Below, piece after piece: positions 9,365 through 17,447 of a stretch of DNA of 49,342 nt (positions within the stretch are counted from its first letter, which is position 1; the number at the start of each line of letters is the position of its first letter). Both the position numbers and the translations under genes were made by a program. The stretch spans positions 1 through 49,342 of the forward strand of contig CALUJA010000020.1 in assembly GCA_944320845.1 (NCBI GenBank), given 5' to 3'. Source of the DNA: an uncultured Phocaeicola sp. (GTDB lineage: Bacteria > Bacteroidota > Bacteroidia > Bacteroidales > Bacteroidaceae). The notes beneath the pieces are model-generated. The model had not been told where the DNA came from. It saw nothing but the letters and a program-made list of their open reading frames with translations, and searched no databases.

Positions 9365-10287
9365 TATCTGATTTGATTGATGTCATAAGGTGTTTCCTGA
9401 TATACATAATAGTTCAGCCAATTGGCAAAAAGCAGGTTGGCCACACTGCGCCAACGCACGACAGGGCCTTTTTCCGGATTGTTGTCGCGGTAATAGTTTC
9501 GCGGCATCTCTATCGGCAGCCCTTTGGACAGGTCGCGGCGGTATTCTCCATCGAGCGTATAGGGCGAATACTCCGAATGTCCGGTGACATAAAACTCACG
9601 CCCGCCGCGCGCCATCACGATATGGACGCCCGATTCGGCCGACTCGGAAATGATTTGTAGTGCCGGACACTTCTCTATATCCTTGCGGCGCACCTCCGTA
9701 TGGCGGCTGTGGGGAACGAAGAACACATCGTCGAACCCGCGGAATATGGGAAGCTGCTGGAATCCCTCGCAGATACGATGCTCGAAAATGCCGAACATCT
9801 TTTTCTCCAAAGGATATTTGGGTATCCCATAATGGTGGTAAAGTCCCGCCTGGGCCGCCCAGCAGATATAAAAGGTGGAAGTGACATGCGTACGCGTCCA
9901 ATCGAAGATATCCTGTATTTCATGCCAGTAGTTCACCTCCTCAAAAGCCATCAGCTCTACCGGAGCGCCGGTGATAATCATGCCGTCAAACCGCTCGTGA
10001 CGCATCAGCTCAAAATCGCGGTAAAAGGCCCGCATGTGCTCGATTGGGGTATTCTTCGAAGTGTGACTTTTCAGCTTCATGAAACTCACTTCAATCTGGA
10101 GCGGAGAATTGGACAGCAGGCGGATAAGATCCGTCTCGGTCGTAATCTTGATAGGCATCAGGTTGAGGATGACAATCTTCAACGGACGGATATCCTGTGT
10201 CGTAGCGCGCGAATTGTCAATGACAAATATGTTTTCTTCTTTCAGCAAATCGATGGCCGGAAGGCGGTCGGGTAAATTAAGTGGCAT
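9364..10287 (-). CDS. metA: Homoserine O-acyltransferase MetA, predicted acetyl-CoA type
   Basis: A 307-residue MetA enzyme that acylates homoserine in methionine synthesis. The nucleophile is Cys142 in ICWAAQAG, with the family His in PHSRHTE and the Glu of the active site downstream. Residue 111 is Glu (GAPVE). In published MetA work this position sets acyl-CoA choice, Glu favouring acetyl-CoA and Gly favouring succinyl-CoA. The protein is therefore predicted to make O-acetylhomoserine; that is inference from one residue. It is the first gene of a leftward four-gene operon with a good promoter at 10320-10349. Confidence 0.93.
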   Translation of the reverse strand: MPLNLPDRLPAIDLLKEENIFVIDNSRATTQDIRPLKIVILNLMPIKITTETDLIRLLSNSPLQIEVSFMKLKSHTSKNTPIEHMRAFYRDFELMRHERFDGMIITGAPVELMAFEEVNYWHEIQDIFDWTRTHVTSTFYICWAAQAGLYHHYGIPKYPLEKKMFGIFEHRICEGFQQLPIFRGFDDVFFVPHSRHTEVRRKDIEKCPALQIISESAESGVHIVMARGGREFYVTGHSEYSPYTLDGEYRRDLSKGLPIEMPRNYYRDNNPEKGPVVRWRSVANLLFANWLNYYVYQETPYDINQIR

Positions 10288-10319
10288 ATCAGTAGCTCCT
10301 TATCTGTTTTAATTTCAGG

Positions 10320-10349
10320 CAAAGATACGAATTTATGATGTGATTGCAA
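10320..10349 (-). promoter_or_regulatory. metA operon promoter
   Basis: On the minus strand, TATCTTTG (10320-10327) fits the -7 consensus and TTG (10347-10349) lies 19 bases upstream as a -33 element. The start codon is 33 bases downstream. No riboswitch-sized leader is present. Confidence 0.65.
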
Positions 10350-10440
10350 GACAAAGTTTCCTTTATCACCCGACAAAACGAACCTTTCATCCTGTCCGGT
10401 CCGGCTTATAGCGCCTGCAAAAAAACTTTTCCTCCAACAA

Positions 10441-10482
10441 AAAACTCACGGCCGCCACCGCCGGAGGCAGACCGTGAGTTTT
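10441..10482 (-). terminator. Terminator of the metal-efflux operon
   Basis: An 11-bp perfect inverted repeat (AAAACTCACGG at 10441-10451 and its complement at 10472-10482) lies 22 bases past the TolC-family stop. On the minus strand it ends in TTTT. The gap 10288-10503 holds this and the metA promoter only. Confidence 0.75.
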
Positions 10483-10503
10483 CTTCCGCCGACAAGGCTA
10501 TGC

Positions 10504-11673
10504 CTACAGCCGGTTTTTATAGACTGCCGCCATCAGTTTCTGATACTGGTTTTCGAGCTGCATATAGGCCTGAAGGTTGCGGTATACGTTGTCCGCCTCC
10601 ACATAAAAGTCGATAATGGACAGTTGACCTGCACGAACCGCGTCGTACAGCAGACGAAGCGTCTTGTGCATCAGCACCACATCGTAGGCTTCCATGGCTT
10701 CGCGCAGCTGCTGCATCTCGTTAAACTGGCTTTGCACCTGTGCTTCCGCCTGCAAGCGTGCGTCATCCAGCTGAAGCTGTGCGCTCAAAGCCTGCGCCCG
10801 AGCTATCTTCGTCTTCCGCCGGTTAGAGAAAAGAGGCAGGCTTCCCCCTACCAAAAATCCGTTGCTCTTCTCCCCAACGGCCGTATTGCGGCGGTATCCC
10901 ACCTCTAACCTGGGCAGCCAACTCTGGCGGTTTACGGTCAGTTCCTTGTTTGCAGCGCGTGCCGCGGCATCTGCGGCAAGCAGACCGGCATCGGATGCCA
11001 TAACCTCATCATACAATGCATTATAGTCACGTATCGGCTCCACCGCGGGATAAACATTTTCTGAAAACTCAATCGGCAGGTTTCCGTTCATAGCCAAAAG
11101 CTGCTGGACGGCGGCACGGTGGGCGGCGTTATTTTGCGCCACTTCGGTCTGCACGCTCATACGCTCCATCTTAATCTTGTTTACATCCAGGATGTTCGCA
11201 TCTCCCTTCGCGAGTCTTTCTTCAAACAGCGCGAGAAGCTCGTCCGCATTCTTTTTCCTCTCGGCAAGCAGCTCGTTTTCCTGATTCAGCCGGATAAGGT
11301 CAAGGCAGAGATTCTTCGCCGCAAGCAGAATCTCGCGGCGTGCGGCCTGCTGCTGCCGCTCGAGAGCCTCTTGCTGCAACTTTCCGCTGCGGCGGCGGGC
11401 AGCATAAAGCGTAGGGAAGTCAAACCCTTGAGTCACTACAAGCTCCGAGCTGACCATACCATCCACGCCCCGGGAAAAGAAGGGACTGTATTCTACCGAA
11501 GGGTCTTCCAGATTATTCCGGCTCTGTATCTCCATCTTGGCCGCTTCGGTCGTCTGCTGCTGTGCTTGAAGCGACTTGTTGTTCCGCTCGATGCTGCGCA
11601 GCACATCGTCAATAGACTGTGCCGACACGGCGGTGGAAAAAGCCAGGCAAAAGAGTATCAATCTTGTTTTCAT
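10504..11673 (-). CDS. TolC-family outer membrane metal efflux channel (CusC/CzcC-like)
   Basis: A 389-residue outer membrane efflux protein with a signal peptide cut after about residue 19 (STAVSAQ). Two long helical TolC repeats follow, rich in Gln/Glu/Ala and with coiled-coil character (residues about 25-210 and 215-389). It would form the exit duct of a tripartite pump that exports metal cations across both membranes. It is the third gene of the operon. Its ATG overlaps the RND pump stop by four bases, so the two are translationally coupled. Confidence 0.88.
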   Translation of the reverse strand: MKTRLILFCLAFSTAVSAQSIDDVLRSIERNNKSLQAQQQTTEAAKMEIQSRNNLEDPSVEYSPFFSRGVDGMVSSELVVTQGFDFPTLYAARRRSGKLQQEALERQQQAARREILLAAKNLCLDLIRLNQENELLAERKKNADELLALFEERLAKGDANILDVNKIKMERMSVQTEVAQNNAAHRAAVQQLLAMNGNLPIEFSENVYPAVEPIRDYNALYDEVMASDAGLLAADAAARAANKELTVNRQSWLPRLEVGYRRNTAVGEKSNGFLVGGSLPLFSNRRKTKIARAQALSAQLQLDDARLQAEAQVQSQFNEMQQLREAMEAYDVVLMHKTLRLLYDAVRAGQLSIIDFYVEADNVYRNLQAYMQLENQYQKLMAAVYKNRL

Positions 11674-14600
11674 AAGCTGTGCGTCTTTTTTGTATGGTTC
11701 ATCAAATCATAAACAATCGGGATAATGAAAGCATTCAGGAAGGTAGAGGTAAGCAGCCCGCCCAGAATGACCTTCGCCATCGGACTCTGGATTTCGTTTC
11801 CCGGCAAATCGCCGCGCAAGGCAAGCGGAATAAGCGCCAAGGCCGACGACAGAGCCGTCATGAGGATAGGGTTCAACCGGTCGAGCGACCCGTGGACAAT
11901 GCTTTCCCGCAAGGCCATCCCCTGCTCGTCACGCAAGAGATTGTAGTGGCTGATAAGCAGCATCCCGTTGCGGGTAGCGATGCCGAACAGCGAAATGAAG
12001 CCGATTATAGCAGGAATGCTCAGTTCGCCCGTAGTCATCATCAGGGCAAAGACTCCTCCGATTAGGGCCAAAGGCAGGTTTAAAAGGATAATGCCGCTCT
12101 GAGAAGCATTCTTGAACTGCATATAAAGCAGCAGGAAAATCACGACAATGCTCATTACGGAAGTAAGAAGCAGCGTACGGCTGGCCGCCTGCTCGCTTTC
12201 AAACTGTCCGCCATATTCGATATGGTATCCCTCCGGGAGCTTAATCTGTTTTTCTACCCTCTCGCGGATGTCATTCACCACGCTCCGCAGGTCGCGGCCG
12301 CTTGTATTGGCGGAAATGATTATCTTGCGCTTCACGTTCTCCCGGTTTATCGTGTTCGGACCCATGGAGGAAATCACATCCGCCACATAGCTAAGGGGAA
12401 TCTTACGCCCTTGGGCATCGTCTATCATCAGGTCTTTTATCCGTTCCATCGAGCCGCGGCTGGTTTCGGCCGCGCGAACGACCAGGTTGAACGCCTTTCC
12501 CTGCTCGTAGACCTGAGATACCACCTCGCCCGCCATATTGACCGTGACGAATTCATTGAACTGCGGCAGTGATATGCCGTATTTGGCAAGCATTTCACGG
12601 CGGGGGACAATCTTCAGCTCCGGACGTTCGATTTGCTGCTCCACGTTCAAATCGGCTATGCCCTCGACATCGCTGACGGCATCCTTAATCTGATTGCCGA
12701 TTGTAAACATCCGGTTCAAATCATCGCCGAAGAGTTTGATGGCGATGCTGGCTTGCGTTCCGCTCAGCATGGCGTCAATACGGTGGCTGATAGGCTGCCC
12801 TATCTCGATATTGGCACCGGTAATGACCGACAATCTCCGGCGAACATCGTCCAGCAACTCGGCATGCGAACGGTCTTTCAGTTCAAAAGGAGCCTCTATC
12901 TCCGACACATTCACTCCAAGAGCGTGTTCATCCAGTTCTGCGCGCCCAGTCTTTCGCGCTACGGTCTGTATCTCGGGTATCGACATCAGTATCTCTTCAG
13001 CCTGCCGTCCTATCTTGTCGGATTCTTCCAAAGAGATTCCCGGCATAGAGCTGACATTTATCGTGAACGAGCCTTCATTAAAAGGCGGCAGGAAACTGTG
13101 TCCCAAGGTAAAGAAGCATCCCAACGCAACGATGAACAAGGCTACCGTGGCGGAAAGCACCGTCCGCTTGTGCGCCAATGCCCAAAGCAAGGCACGCTCA
13201 TAGTGCCTTTTCAACCATACGGCAACGAAAGCCTCCTTGGGCAAGCCGTCTTTCTTCGGATTCCCTCCGAGCAGATAGCTGCACAATACGGGAGTAAGCG
13301 TGAGAGCCACCACCGTAGAGGCAAACAGCGAGACAATAAAGGCGATTCCCAACGGCACCAGCATGCGTCCCTCCATCCCGCTCAGGAAAAACAAAGGCAC
13401 AAAGCTGACAATGATAATCAAAGTCGAGTTAAGAATCGGCATACGCACCTCGCGCGACGCGTTGAACACCACCTCGCGCACCGGCCTGCGCTCTCCAGCC
13501 GGGAGCATCCGGTTTTCCCGCAAATGCTTCCACACGTTTTCCACATCCACAATGGCATCGTCCACCAGCGAGCCGATGGCTATCGCCATACCTCCCAGAC
13601 TCATGGTATTGATGCTAAGCCCCATATAATGGAGCACCAGTATGGCAACGACCAATGAAAGAGGCAGCGTGACAAGCGAAATGACCGTTGTGCGCGTATT
13701 GGCCAGAAACAGGAAAAGCACAATCACCACAAAGAGCGCCCCCTCGTAAAGCGAATCCTGTACATTGCTGATGGAACTCTCGATGAAACGTGACTGCCGG
13801 AAGGTATCGGTCGAGATTCTTACATCGGGCGGCAGATTTTTCTGCAAGTCCTGAAGGGCAGCTTCCAGCTTCTCCGTCAGTTCGATGGTGCCGGTATTCG
13901 GCTGTTTGGTTACGGTCACCAGTACGGCGGGCTTTCCCTTCTCCGAGGCAAGTCCCAACTTCGGCTGCTGCGCACCTATTCTTACATCGGCAACATCCTC
14001 TAAAGTCACCGGAACGCCGCCTACAGTCTTTATGACCGCACGGGCCATCTCGTCCACATCATCCGTCGAAACCACCCCGCGCACTATGTATTCGTTGCCG
14101 TATTCATAGATGACACCGCCGTTTGTATTCTGGTTCATGTTCCGCGTAACGGACATAACCTCGCCTAAGGTCACTCCATAATGCTTCATCCGCTCGGGAT
14201 GAACCAACACCTGATACTCTTTGATGTCTCCTCCCAATACGGCGACCTGGGCCACCCCGCCGGTGGAAAGCAGACGGGGACGGATTGTCCAGTCGGCAAG
14301 CGTACGCAAATCGAGCATGGAAGTGCTGTCGGCCGTCAGTCCGACAATCAATAATTCGCCCAGGATAGAAGACTGCGGCCCTAATGTCGGGTTCCCCACA
14401 TTTTCCGGAAGGCCCTCGCTTGCGGCAGAAAGCTTCTCGGACACAATCTGACGCGCCAGATAAATGTCCGTGTCCCAATCAAACTCCACCCACACCACGG
14501 AGAAACCGGTAGTTGATGACGAGCGGACACGGCGTACGTTCGTGGCCCCGTTTACCGCTGTCTCTATCGGAAAAGTCACGAGCTGCTCTACTTCTTCGGC

Positions 14601-14771
14601 CGCCATCCCGTTAGCCTCGGTCATGACCACGACCGTAGGAGCATTCAAATCCGGGAAAACATCCACTTCGGTATGGAAAGCGGTATACGTTCCGCCCACC
14701 AGCAGCAAGACCGAAGCCACCAAAATCAGCAGCCGGTTCTGCAAAGAGAAATGTATAATCTTGTTAAGCAT
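11670..14771 (-). CDS. CusA/CzcA-family heavy-metal RND efflux pump
   Basis: A 1,033-residue inner membrane proton-driven pump. It has twelve predicted membrane helices and two large periplasmic loops. The heavy-metal RND signature is in the fourth helix region (AIGSLVDDAIVDVENVW) and includes the paired Asp residues of the proton relay. The segment GRAELDEHALGVNVSEIE in the porter domain is typical of CzcA/CusA. Whether the substrate is Cu/Ag or Zn/Co/Cd cannot be fixed here. It lies between the adaptor gene (96-base gap) and the TolC gene (4-base overlap), so the operon carries a full tripartite system. Confidence 0.92.
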   Translation of the reverse strand: MLNKIIHFSLQNRLLILVASVLLLVGGTYTAFHTEVDVFPDLNAPTVVVMTEANGMAAEEVEQLVTFPIETAVNGATNVRRVRSSSTTGFSVVWVEFDWDTDIYLARQIVSEKLSAASEGLPENVGNPTLGPQSSILGELLIVGLTADSTSMLDLRTLADWTIRPRLLSTGGVAQVAVLGGDIKEYQVLVHPERMKHYGVTLGEVMSVTRNMNQNTNGGVIYEYGNEYIVRGVVSTDDVDEMARAVIKTVGGVPVTLEDVADVRIGAQQPKLGLASEKGKPAVLVTVTKQPNTGTIELTEKLEAALQDLQKNLPPDVRISTDTFRQSRFIESSISNVQDSLYEGALFVVIVLFLFLANTRTTVISLVTLPLSLVVAILVLHYMGLSINTMSLGGMAIAIGSLVDDAIVDVENVWKHLRENRMLPAGERRPVREVVFNASREVRMPILNSTLIIIVSFVPLFFLSGMEGRMLVPLGIAFIVSLFASTVVALTLTPVLCSYLLGGNPKKDGLPKEAFVAVWLKRHYERALLWALAHKRTVLSATVALFIVALGCFFTLGHSFLPPFNEGSFTINVSSMPGISLEESDKIGRQAEEILMSIPEIQTVARKTGRAELDEHALGVNVSEIEAPFELKDRSHAELLDDVRRRLSVITGANIEIGQPISHRIDAMLSGTQASIAIKLFGDDLNRMFTIGNQIKDAVSDVEGIADLNVEQQIERPELKIVPRREMLAKYGISLPQFNEFVTVNMAGEVVSQVYEQGKAFNLVVRAAETSRGSMERIKDLMIDDAQGRKIPLSYVADVISSMGPNTINRENVKRKIIISANTSGRDLRSVVNDIRERVEKQIKLPEGYHIEYGGQFESEQAASRTLLLTSVMSIVVIFLLLYMQFKNASQSGIILLNLPLALIGGVFALMMTTGELSIPAIIGFISLFGIATRNGMLLISHYNLLRDEQGMALRESIVHGSLDRLNPILMTALSSALALIPLALRGDLPGNEIQSPMAKVILGGLLTSTFLNAFIIPIVYDLMNHTKKTHSL

Positions 14772-14867
14772 GTTTCTTCAAGTTTTTCTGTCTGCGGTCT
14801 GCAAGTCAATAATTCATCCGTGTCCATCCAAAAGGACTGAAGGCCTGCAGACAAGACAATCCGTGTA

Positions 14868-16016
14868 TTAATGATTGTGAGTATGTCCGGGTATGGCGTT
14901 CGAGGCCGATGCCAGTTTCACGTGAATTGCTCCTTGAACGACAACATTGTCTCCGGCCTTCAGTCCCGAAAGTATTTCAATGCGGCTGCCGTCACTGGCT
15001 CCGGTCGTCACTTCCTGCTTTCCGTAGCCTTCCTCATCAAGACGGACATAGACGAAATTCAGGCCCTGTTCTTCCGTCAAGGCGGACAACGGCAGACTGA
15101 TTACGTTCTGACGCTCGCCCGACAACAGGTAAACCTCCGCAAACGAGCCCGGAACGATGTCGCCACGGTTATCAAACTCAAACGTTACCGGGATATAATA
15201 AGAGGCATCCCCCGGCATCTTGCCATAAGACAGCATCCGGCCGTTCAGACTGTCAAGGCTGTATGTCTTATCGCCATAAGATGTGCGGAAATTGGCCGAC
15301 GAAACCTGTCCGAGCCGGGCATAATAACGTTCGGACACCTCGGCACGCAACATCAGGCGACGGGTCTGAGAGACGGTCAGCAAAGGCTGTCCCACGGTTA
15401 CATAGTCGCCTTCCCTGACCGTGCAGGACTTTATGAATCCGCCGACAGGAGACTTCACGGCGGCTCCCCTGCCATCCCTGCTGGGTGAAAGGGCCTCATA
15501 AGCCAGGCGTGCGTTCTCGTAATTTTCTTTCAGCGCATTAAAATCTTTTTCCGAAACGATGCGGTCGCCTATCAGCTTTTCGGCACGCTCGTATTCCTCT
15601 TTCGCGCGCTCGTAAGTGATGCGTGCCCGCTTCACGGGGTCGCCGTCCTGCAGGTTTTCGGCCGATATGCTCAGCAGTTCTGCTCCTTTGCCGACGGCCA
15701 TTCCCTCAGTAACCGTCTGCGAGAACGACACGACTCCCGACGCCGCGGCTACAAGCGTTGTCTCACTGCCCTGCGCAGCCAGCACCTGTCCGCTCGTGAA
15801 GATAATTTCGCGGAAACGGCCCGGATTCACCGTTTCAACCACAACTCCTGCCGCCTTTGCCTTTTCCGGAGTAAGGATGATTTCATCAGAATGTCCGGCA
15901 TGCTCCGCCGTTTCGCGGACATGCCCGTCCGCTTCGTGGCCATGCTCCTCATGATGCACGCATGCAGTCATAAGAAACAGGCTTGTTGCTCCTACAAATA
16001 TATAGTTCTTCATCAT
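14868..16016 (-). CDS. RND periplasmic adaptor with His-rich ends
   Basis: A 382-residue membrane fusion protein of the CusB/HlyD type. The start at 16016 is chosen because an upstream in-frame ATG at 16061 lies before the -7 box at 16037-16044. It has a lipoprotein signal (LFLMTACVHHEE). The mature N-terminus carries a His/Glu-rich stretch (HHEEHGHEADGH) and the extreme C-terminus reads PGHTHNH. Both could collect metal for the pump. Between them lie the barrel-sandwich and alpha-hairpin regions of the family (residues about 65-230) and a beta-barrel. It is the first gene of the leftward efflux operon. Confidence 0.88.
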   Translation of the reverse strand: MMKNYIFVGATSLFLMTACVHHEEHGHEADGHVRETAEHAGHSDEIILTPEKAKAAGVVVETVNPGRFREIIFTSGQVLAAQGSETTLVAAASGVVSFSQTVTEGMAVGKGAELLSISAENLQDGDPVKRARITYERAKEEYERAEKLIGDRIVSEKDFNALKENYENARLAYEALSPSRDGRGAAVKSPVGGFIKSCTVREGDYVTVGQPLLTVSQTRRLMLRAEVSERYYARLGQVSSANFRTSYGDKTYSLDSLNGRMLSYGKMPGDASYYIPVTFEFDNRGDIVPGSFAEVYLLSGERQNVISLPLSALTEEQGLNFVYVRLDEEGYGKQEVTTGASDGSRIEILSGLKAGDNVVVQGAIHVKLASASNAIPGHTHNH

Positions 16017-16036
16017 GTTGATTTTATTAGACTGTA

Positions 16037-16044
16037 CAAAAATA
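16037..16044 (-). promoter_or_regulatory. -7 box of the metal-efflux operon
   Basis: On the minus strand this reads TATTTTTG (TAnnTTTG), with the adaptor start about 20 bases downstream. It rules out the longer start at 16061. No clear -33 was found. Confidence 0.5.
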
Positions 16045-16145
16045 TTCCTTATTTCCCGCAACCAGGTTGTTTTATAGCCGCCGCAGGAAAATGATGTGCT
16101 GCATCAATGCCTGCAGCATGGCTTCAAAAAAGTCTTTCATCAGCG

Positions 16146-16183
16146 TGAAACCGGGATTCCGCCCTTGCCAGACTCCGGTTTCA
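16146..16183. repeat. Intergenic palindromic repeat, copy 1
   Basis: TGAAACCGG (16146-16154) and its complement CCGGTTTCA (16175-16183) form a 9-bp stem with a 20-base loop, followed by another CGGCATGAAAC. Similar TTTCA/CCGG/TGAAA units occur at 20488-20525 and 39962-40016. It lies in the 236-base gap between the adaptor and the small His-rich gene. Confidence 0.5.
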
Positions 16184-16252
16184 ACGGCATGAAACACCCT
16201 TTATGCCGTCGCGGCCGTATATCACCGACCCGAAACGGCATCCGTCTTTCAA

Positions 16253-16660
16253 TCAACAAAAAGGAGGAGCACGCAAACTTCTTGCCGCAACGCCCTGCAA
16301 GGCATGAAGTTTTTCTATATAGAATGTATGGACTGCCGGCAGCTCAACTTCGTCCAGACATTTCAGGACGACCGGCAGCGCATGGATAAAGAAACAGAAT
16401 GAATAGTCGGGACTGACATCTGCCGCCCGAATCTGCTGGAAAGAAAAGGAGAATTGGGTGACGCAGGTAGCACCGCACGCATGGTTATCCGCATCGCCCG
16501 GATAATGTTTCCCGCTGTCCGTACTCAGTGGAGCGGTACAATCCTCCAGACTTGCATGGAAGCAGAAACGGTTTTCATGGTGGTGGTGAGGATATGCCGC
16601 CGCGGCCAACATCAGTATGCTGACTACCAACAGACAATATGCCTTCACTCTATGCCGCAT
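16253..16660 (-). CDS. Small secreted His/Cys-rich protein (DUF6769-like)
   Basis: A 135-residue protein with an N-terminal signal or anchor (CLLVVSILMLAAAAYPHHHHE). A HHHH run lies right after the hydrophobic stretch, and several Cys follow (FCFHASLEDC, HACGATC). It resembles the small His-rich protein often found beside metal-efflux operons in Bacteroides (DUF6769), an attribution from memory. It probably binds or senses metal in the periplasm. It precedes the adaptor by 236 bases on the same strand. I see no -7 consensus in the 30 bases between its start and the upstream terminator, so its own promoter is unclear. Confidence 0.6.
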   Translation of the reverse strand: MRHRVKAYCLLVVSILMLAAAAYPHHHHENRFCFHASLEDCTAPLSTDSGKHYPGDADNHACGATCVTQFSFSFQQIRAADVSPDYSFCFFIHALPVVLKCLDEVELPAVHTFYIEKLHALQGVAARSLRAPPFC

Positions 16661-16690
16661 TCTTTCCTATCCTTCGGTTATTTTAAAAAG

Positions 16691-16728
16691 GACGGAGGCA
16701 TGTCTTCCCTTTCCGGCACACCTCCGCC
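16691..16728 (-). terminator. Terminator of the glyS-FKBP operon
   Basis: An 8-bp stem (16691-16698 with 16721-16728, one G-U pair) lies just beyond the FKBP stop. On the minus strand it is followed by CCTTTTTAAAA. Confidence 0.55.
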
Positions 16729-16736
16729 CCATTGCC

Positions 16737-17435
16737 TTATTCGGCGATTGCCGGAAGAGCCGCCCGGCTACGACCGTCCGGCCCCTTCGGATGAATGATT
16801 TCTTCCAGCCGCATGTGGAATCTCAACACCGAGTATCCACGTATATCGCCCATTCCCGAACTGCCGTAAGCCATCTGGTAAGGGACAAAAAGGTCTACCC
16901 GGTCACCCGGTTTCATGCCTTCATACGTACCATCGTGAGAAGGCATCAGGGCAGTCTGCCAACCAGACACCAGTCCCCCGAGACAGAATGTCGTGGGCGA
17001 ATAGATTTGCGGCGTAAGTTCCGAATCCCAGTCACCTTGATAATTCCCGTCGAACCTTTCTCCGTTAATCAGCGTACCGTAATAATATACGCTCACGCTG
17101 TCGGTGGTAAACTCGGCCGCCTTTCCCTCCTGCGGTCCGTACTCAAGAAAATGGATGTAGACCGTGTCCGTCCTTTCGTATTGAGAGCTTCCCGAGATGG
17201 TTATCCCGCCGCCAACGCCGGTCAGGCTCTCGTCCCAAATCTTGTAATTCTGCACACACATCCACTTTCCGTCCCGGTTTGTCCGCGCCACATCCGCGAT
17301 AGAATCCAGATAACGGTCGTTACGCGTCTGCCAGTCGGCATACGGGTCTTCTACCGTAGTATCCTCCGCACACGAAGCAAATCCAAACGACAGAGATATA
17401 ACCAGAGCAATCAGCCAAAGTATGCTTTTATCCAT
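16737..17435 (-). CDS. FKBP-type peptidyl-prolyl isomerase lipoprotein
   Basis: A 232-residue envelope lipoprotein (lipobox FASC at about residue 22) with a C-terminal FKBP domain. The domain shows the family pattern VSGWQTAL...GMKPGDRVDLFVPYQMAYGSSG and ends in the strand LRFHMRLEEI. It should speed cis-trans proline isomerisation of exported proteins. The N-terminal 100 residues are less conserved. It starts 12 bases after the glycyl-tRNA synthetase stop, a pairing common in Bacteroides that has no obvious metabolic logic. Confidence 0.85.
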   Translation of the reverse strand: MDKSILWLIALVISLSFGFASCAEDTTVEDPYADWQTRNDRYLDSIADVARTNRDGKWMCVQNYKIWDESLTGVGGGITISGSSQYERTDTVYIHFLEYGPQEGKAAEFTTDSVSVYYYGTLINGERFDGNYQGDWDSELTPQIYSPTTFCLGGLVSGWQTALMPSHDGTYEGMKPGDRVDLFVPYQMAYGSSGMGDIRGYSVLRFHMRLEEIIHPKGPDGRSRAALPAIAE

Positions 17436-17447
17436 ATTTGCATTGAA

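Noticed and set aside
12633-13658. 341-codon open frame on the plus strand
   Set aside because: Antisense to the RND pump gene; a GC-rich shadow frame.
16017-16061. N-terminal extension of the RND adaptor
   Set aside because: The extension crosses the -7 box at 16037-16044 and would mask the lipoprotein signal.
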